A DNA stretch of 64,000 nt from positions 572,798,868 to 572,862,867 of the forward strand of contig CM046878.1 in the NCBI GenBank assembly GCA_025667525.1. Reading direction: 5' to 3'. Position numbers and translations under genes: made by a program. Each line of letters opens with the position of its first letter. Positions within the stretch are counted from its first letter, which is position 1. This DNA is from Glebionis coronaria. Taxonomy: Eukaryota; Streptophyta; Magnoliopsida; Asterales; Asteraceae. Of the stretch, positions 59,047-64,000 are shown one piece after another. Below the pieces are notes generated by a model. That model made no database searches. It saw nothing but the letters and a program-made list of their open reading frames with translations, and was not told the origin of the DNA.

Positions 59047-62000
59047 CTAGTCCTCATTTTCATCTTGTTCAGCAGTAGAAGCTACATCTATATTTTTATC
59101 GGCAGCTTTAACAGCTTCTTTTGCAGCTTCATTTGTAGCTACATTTTCGTCTCTTGTAAGAACTTCTTCCTCAACTTGTACATCAACCAAGTCTTCATCA
59201 TCAATGAGTAAGTATTTTTCAACCTGTATATTGTGTGAATTAATAAAAAATATATAATAATAATATAAAATAATATAAAATAATAATAAATAAAGAATAA
59301 AAAATAAAAAAATCAAAGTTTAAACAATTAAAGAAAATACAAAGACATAGTTTGAACACTTACCACTGGTAACACTTTATTTGATCCATTAGTTCTTCCT
59401 CTTCCTCTTCCCCTACCCCTTCCCCTTCCCCTGCCCCTGTTAGAACTGCTAGCATTTCCCCTTCCATTGTTAGAACCACTACCACTCCCCCTTCCCATGT
59501 TTGAAGAGCCGGTACTCGTTCCTCCCATCCATATACCACCTCTAGCAGTCACAAATTTATCCATACTTCGACCAGGAACTCTAGCATTCACGGGGTCGTT
59601 AACCATAGGTCTGCCCTTCTTTTTAGGTGGATTAGCTTGTTGACTAGGTGGAGTTTCTTTCTCATTAGGTAGGATATCGTGTTCACCAGGGACCTTAGGT
59701 TTTTCACAACCTTTTTTGTTATGACCCCTTTCACCATAATTTTTACATGTCATTGATCTTGGAGGCCTTGCTACATGTTTTTGGTTTTTCATTTCAGATT
59801 TATCCTTTTTCCTATTGACAGGGGGTCTACCTGGCATCCTTCTTTCTAAAGGTGGTTTACATGGCACATGTGTTATTTTCCTCCACATGTCCATACCACC
59901 GACCGGTAAAATATTGAATGCGTAAATACTTTTGTATGTGCTAACCTTAAATGAGTCACTAACATAATCTTCAGGCTTCTTATTAGTGAAATACATGGCT
60001 GTGATTGAATGAGGGCATGGTACGCCAGTTAACCGCCACTGTCTACAACTGCATTCTCTCTTTTCTAAGTCCACACAAAATGCTTCTAGACCATTCCCTT
60101 GCCTTACTTCAAACTGATGCCATCCACTTGGACTCAAAGTCCATTTCCTGTCAATAAAATGCAAGTACACAGTTATCGATATATATATTTATATATATTT
60201 GATACTACAGTTATAAAGAACATACCTTTGTATTTTCTTATGCAACTCCAAAACCTTCTTGATGTTAGGGCAAATCTCACTTTTCCAATCTTCACATTCC
60301 TTCCTTAGCGTGTAATTCCTCGTCATGACATATGATCGGATGTCTTCAAGCATTCCAATTATTGGTTTTCTCCTAGCATTCTTTATATGAGAATTAAAGG
60401 ATTCACTAAGTCCATTTTCAACTGCATCACAATCCATTCCCTCTTTGAAGTATGCTCTTGACCATGTCCATGGCTCTTTATCTACCAAATACTGATAAGC
60501 TTCTGCACTTGCATTTTTAATTTCTTCCATTGTATTTTTTAATTTCTGTTGATAAGATGCCTTGGATGCTTGCCAAAACAAGTTTCTAAATAGAACACCA
60601 GGGTATAACTTGTTAAAGTTTGCGTAAATGTGCCTAGCACATAACCTATGTTCTACCCTTGGCACCACTCTCTTAACTGCTTGTATAAGTCCTTTATGAC
60701 CATCAGATATAAATGTGATCCCAAGGCCATCTCCTAAACCAAGATCTTTTGTTAAATGTTTAATAAACCATTCCCAACTTTCTGTGCTCTCAACTTGTAC
60801 AACAGCCCATGCAATTGGGTAGATTTGATTGTTTCCATCCCGTCCAATAGCAGCTAATAATTCACCTTGACACACCCCTTTTAAAAAACACCCATCCAAA
60901 CCTATAACCTTTCTACAACCTACTTTCCAACCCTCTTTTAAATTGTGAAAGCAAACATAAAAACTATTAAACATGTGTGTACCATCTACAAGAGGATCAA
61001 TGGCTATCTCCACCGTCGTACCAGGGTTTGTTTTTCTTAACTCAGCGTGATAATCAACTAACCTGTCATATTGACTTCCAACATTCTGCTTTAGATTATA
61101 AAGTGCAATCCTTTTAGCTCTACTACACTGATTGTATGATGTCTTCACACTATATTTTTCATAACCATTTCTTGCAGATTAACCACTTTTAAATCAGGAT
61201 TCATTCTTATTTTATCTTCATATTGTCTGGCAATCCATTTAGAAGTTACTAATGACCCAAGATAGTATTGTCTAGAGCAAGTGTGCTCATCAACTAGGGT
61301 TCTTATATGCCAAGAGTTTCCTCCGTGCATCTTCACAGCTCGTAACCGAAAAGGACAACAAGGTCTATTGGGATCTCTTGGAAGTTTTTTCTTTCTTCTT
61401 TCTTTTTCATCAAACCCACACTTAGCCAGCAATTTTTCACTGTCACTTTTTTCATACCAAAGTTGGTATCTATTGGCAACTGAATAAAACGTAAAACAGT
61501 CTTTAACTTGATCCAGGTCTACATACAATTCACCTAATATTGATTTTTTTAACTTCCAGTGGATGTTTGGGTCATGAATAGGGTATTCTCTTTTATTCGG
61601 GTCATACTCAATTTCTTCGTCATCCATCATAGGCATATCCTCATCTGAGTTATATTCTGGTTCTACATGAACTTTTTCTTTTTGACTGTCATCATCTAAT
61701 TTTGAAAATAAAGGATCTACTTCATTTTCATTATCATCACTTTCCTCATGCAACACTAGCCTACTTTCATCATATGCATCTTCATTTGATTTGTTTTTTT
61801 CCTCTTCGCTTTTTATTTTTTTAATCCTAACTTTCCTTAACTCTTCTTCACCCTCAGATAAATGATCAAGTGATGCAACATCACTAAATTCATCATCTTC
61901 GTAATCTAAATCATAACCAGGTTTTAACTCAACAAGTATATGATCACCCAAATCTTTACCTATATAATCGCCTAAATCTGCATTCTTATGATCTACATAT

Positions 62001-62146
62001 AATTGTACCATTCTATCTTCGTTCCTTTGCCACTTTTCAACAAATATAGTAAAATCAGCATCACACTTTATATTGTTTAAACCATTATTAAAGTAGTACA
62101 ACCCAGTCACTACGGAATGTGTGTTGGTTTCAACATATTCTTTCAT
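59047..62146 (-). pseudogene. MULE (MuDR-type) transposase, one frameshift, N-terminus incomplete
   Basis: Exons: 62146-60226 (with a frame slip), 60147-59364 and 59223-59047 (TAG), with GT..AG introns. Landmarks: the second half of the MuDR N-terminal domain (KEYVETNTHSVVTG); a long acidic stretch; WRKY/FAR1-like zinc region (RPCCPFRLRAVKM..HTC); DDE core with VIGLDGCFLKG and FISDGHKGL; SWIM zinc finger CSCRQWRLTGVPCPH; a CCHC knuckle whose second Cys reads Tyr (CKNYGERGHNKKGC); a Gly-Arg repeat tail; an acidic last exon. The only break is at about 61153-61160, where one A is missing from a short run. The first half of the N-terminal domain is not found upstream in this window. No terminal inverted repeats were located. 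Confidence 0.88.
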
Positions 62147-62159
62147 ATCCTCAAATTTG

Positions 62160-63656
62160 AAACCAGTTACATCAATATTTATTCTTAAATTTACTTATTA
62201 AATATGGGTTTTCAAAAATCCTTTTCAAAAACTTAGACTTAAGCAAAAATGTGAAATTTTCTTATACGCAATATGGATAATGAATAGTGCAACTAAACTA
62301 ATAATCACAAGTATATGCAAGTAATGAATAAAGAATGTAAAGAGATAAGGCAAAAAAGATCAAACCAAACACCAAGGACTTATAGTGGTTCGGCAACGAA
62401 GCTCACTCCTCGTTCCTACTCCACTCCTCGAGTACTCCTTACTCGAGAGTTCACTAATCAACAAGGTCCTTAAGTTGGAGAAACTGTACACGTCGCTTAA
62501 CCAATTTCCGACTCTAAGCTAAAAGTCGAGCCATAATCTTAGCTAGGACCAATCTACACCAATATACTTTAAGGCCTAAGTATTAACCAATATACATACA
62601 CAACTTCCAAATAGACACAACTATTTGGATCTTCACAACAATAAGAATGAAAATAAATGTTTGATCTTCAATGGATTTTTGAGGTAGACACACACTTCAA
62701 GGATGAAAGTGTTCTTCTCTTTGCACTTGAGAGGAATAGATGGGAGGAGAAAGATTCACTTCTAAACAAGTAGTAATCAATCAAATAACCAAGGATTTGA
62801 ATGATTTAAGAAGGTGGATTGAATCTGGAAATTTGTGGGCAAAAGAGGTGAAGAGAAAATCTGATAATGATCCACTATTTATAAGACAAAGCTCCAACGG
62901 CTCTTTCTGAGCGCGGTTCCTTAAAGGTGCCCGCGGGTCCTTATCAATAAGGAATCACACACCTATTTAAGGAACCGCCAGAGTAGACTCCGCTCCCTTT
63001 TGTCTTTTAGTGGTGCAGTCACATCTGGTGAAATATTTATCCTCAAAGGATATTCTTAAACCATATGGAAAATGCCATTTTCAAATTTTCAGATTTATAA
63101 TTTAATAAAACATTTTTTTTTTAAATAAAGTTTAATAAAAACTTTTGTCACATTTAATAAAAGGTGAGTTTTAAGAAAAATTAAATCCTTGATCACTTAG
63201 TTAGGTTGAAAACTTGTTTGTTTATACCTTAAGTGATAATGGATGAAATAAAATATACTTGAACTCAAGAATTCGTTTTCGTTGTTTTCTTAAATGCTTG
63301 TTTTTATATATTGTCGTAACCAAAACAAAACGAGACCGAAAAATGCAAGTAATATTTTTAGGCATCATTGCATTAACATAGACAAAACGTACGAAATGAA
63401 TCACTTCGGTATAAAAAGTATAAAAACATAAAAAAAAATGCAAACGAATATTGAAGATGGTGGTGGAAGGTGAATATTGAAGAAACAAGAATAATATGAA
63501 AAAAGTGAAAGTTTATGTTTTTAAGGTTAAAAAGGTGATAAGTGCTTTTTAGCATTTATGTCTGAAAAAAATTAACAAAAACTTTGTGCATTTATAGACG
63601 TTTACAGACAAAATGAACAAAAAGTAGTTTTTTTAGAAAAACAAACGAAGCATAGT
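62160..63656. other. no gene seen; interspersed repeat at 62340-62620
   Basis: CACCAAGGACTTATAGTGGT and TTCGGCAACGAAGCTCACTC begin a block of mid-GC sequence that looks like part of a dispersed plant repeat (possibly LTR-derived). The rest is AT-rich with no coding frame. Confidence 0.35.
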
Positions 63657-63998
63657 TTGACTTTATTTGACAAATTTATACCCTTACAAAAAGAAGTACT
63701 GCCACCAGATACTCCATCTTCATCCTTTTTCAATTCCTTCAAAAATAAAACAACACCCCCAGAAAAAATCATTAACCACCATCAACACTTGTCGACCACC
63801 ACCGCTAACCAACAACACCCCATCACACTCAAACATCGTCGACGACCCGCACGCCACCTAACGTCACAATCTCATCCACCTCTATCGCTACGCATCACCA
63901 CCACCATCGGCCCACCACCGTCGACCACAAAAACTCATTAACCGCCATCACCATCGACCCACAACCGCGCAATGTGGTGACATATTGACTATTTTTTA
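63657..63998 (+). other. His/Pro/Thr-rich open frame, probably CCACC-rich repeat
   Basis: A frame at 63657-63941 opens MTLFDKFIPLQKEVLPPDTP and then becomes His/Thr/Pro-rich from CACCAC/CATCAC repetition. It could be the 5' end of a gene continuing past the window, but composition alone explains the openness. Confidence 0.25.
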
Positions 63999-64000
63999 AT

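Noticed and set aside
61281..61487. Plus-strand frame within the MULE
   Set aside because: Antisense of the zinc-region exon.
63222..63555. Two overlapping minus-strand hydrophobic frames near the window end
   Set aside because: AT-rich composition, no domain, no splice context.

Overview
This is plant nuclear DNA: AT-rich, with introns of consensus GT..AG form, two host gene families typical of flowering plants (a group-2 LEA protein and a CRIB-RhoGAP of the ROPGAP type), and a dense load of plant mobile elements (Helitron, Copia LTR element, CACTA, MULE, Tourist-like MITEs, LINE and SINE). A eudicot is well supported by the families; I lean toward Asteraceae from the general look of the repeats, but nothing in the sequence proves it. 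I found no tRNA, rRNA or CRISPR.

Layout. 0.8-3.1 kb: a broken RPA1-like fragment (-) and a broken B3-like gene (+). 3.1-6.7 kb: no convincing gene. 6.8-15.9 kb (-): a small gene with a MuDR-N-terminus-like fold, then a long decayed gene that joins, in phase across a 73-bp intron, five tandem GARP (SHLQ-type Myb-like) DNA-binding modules to a Helitron Rep/helicase. 16.4-17.2 kb (+): a second B3-like gene, divergent from the Helitron gene. 17.6-24.7 kb: a roughly 150-bp inverted repeat enclosing an unknown pseudogene, an RPA1-like gene (-) and a MITE cluster. 25-29 kb: a doubtful small membrane-protein gene, a LINE 3' end and simple or diverged repeats. 29.2-34.1 kb: the two best host genes, LEA_2 and ROPGAP, both open. 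34.4-48.8 kb: two decayed tandem copies of ROPGAP, each paired with a convergent gene of unknown function (called X here). The second X copy is split by a SINE, which is itself split by an 8.5-kb Copia element. 48.9-50.3 kb: a non-autonomous CACTA element. 51.2-53.7 kb: an unidentified diverged tandem repeat. 54.2-54.6 kb: an orphan gene with one stop. 57.3 kb: a Helitron-like terminal hairpin. 59.0-62.1 kb (-): a nearly intact MULE transposase with one frameshift. The last 1.8 kb holds no clear gene.

How the parts relate. Rep/helicase plus RPA1-like genes is the known coding set of plant autonomous Helitrons. Here it comes with B3-like genes and an N-terminal multi-GARP extension on the transposase itself, which I have not seen described. 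Most open frames are interrupted. Many of the frameshifts sit in homopolymer runs, so some could be consensus errors, but the nonsense substitutions show real decay. Only LEA_2, ROPGAP and the small gene at 6.8-7.3 kb read through cleanly.
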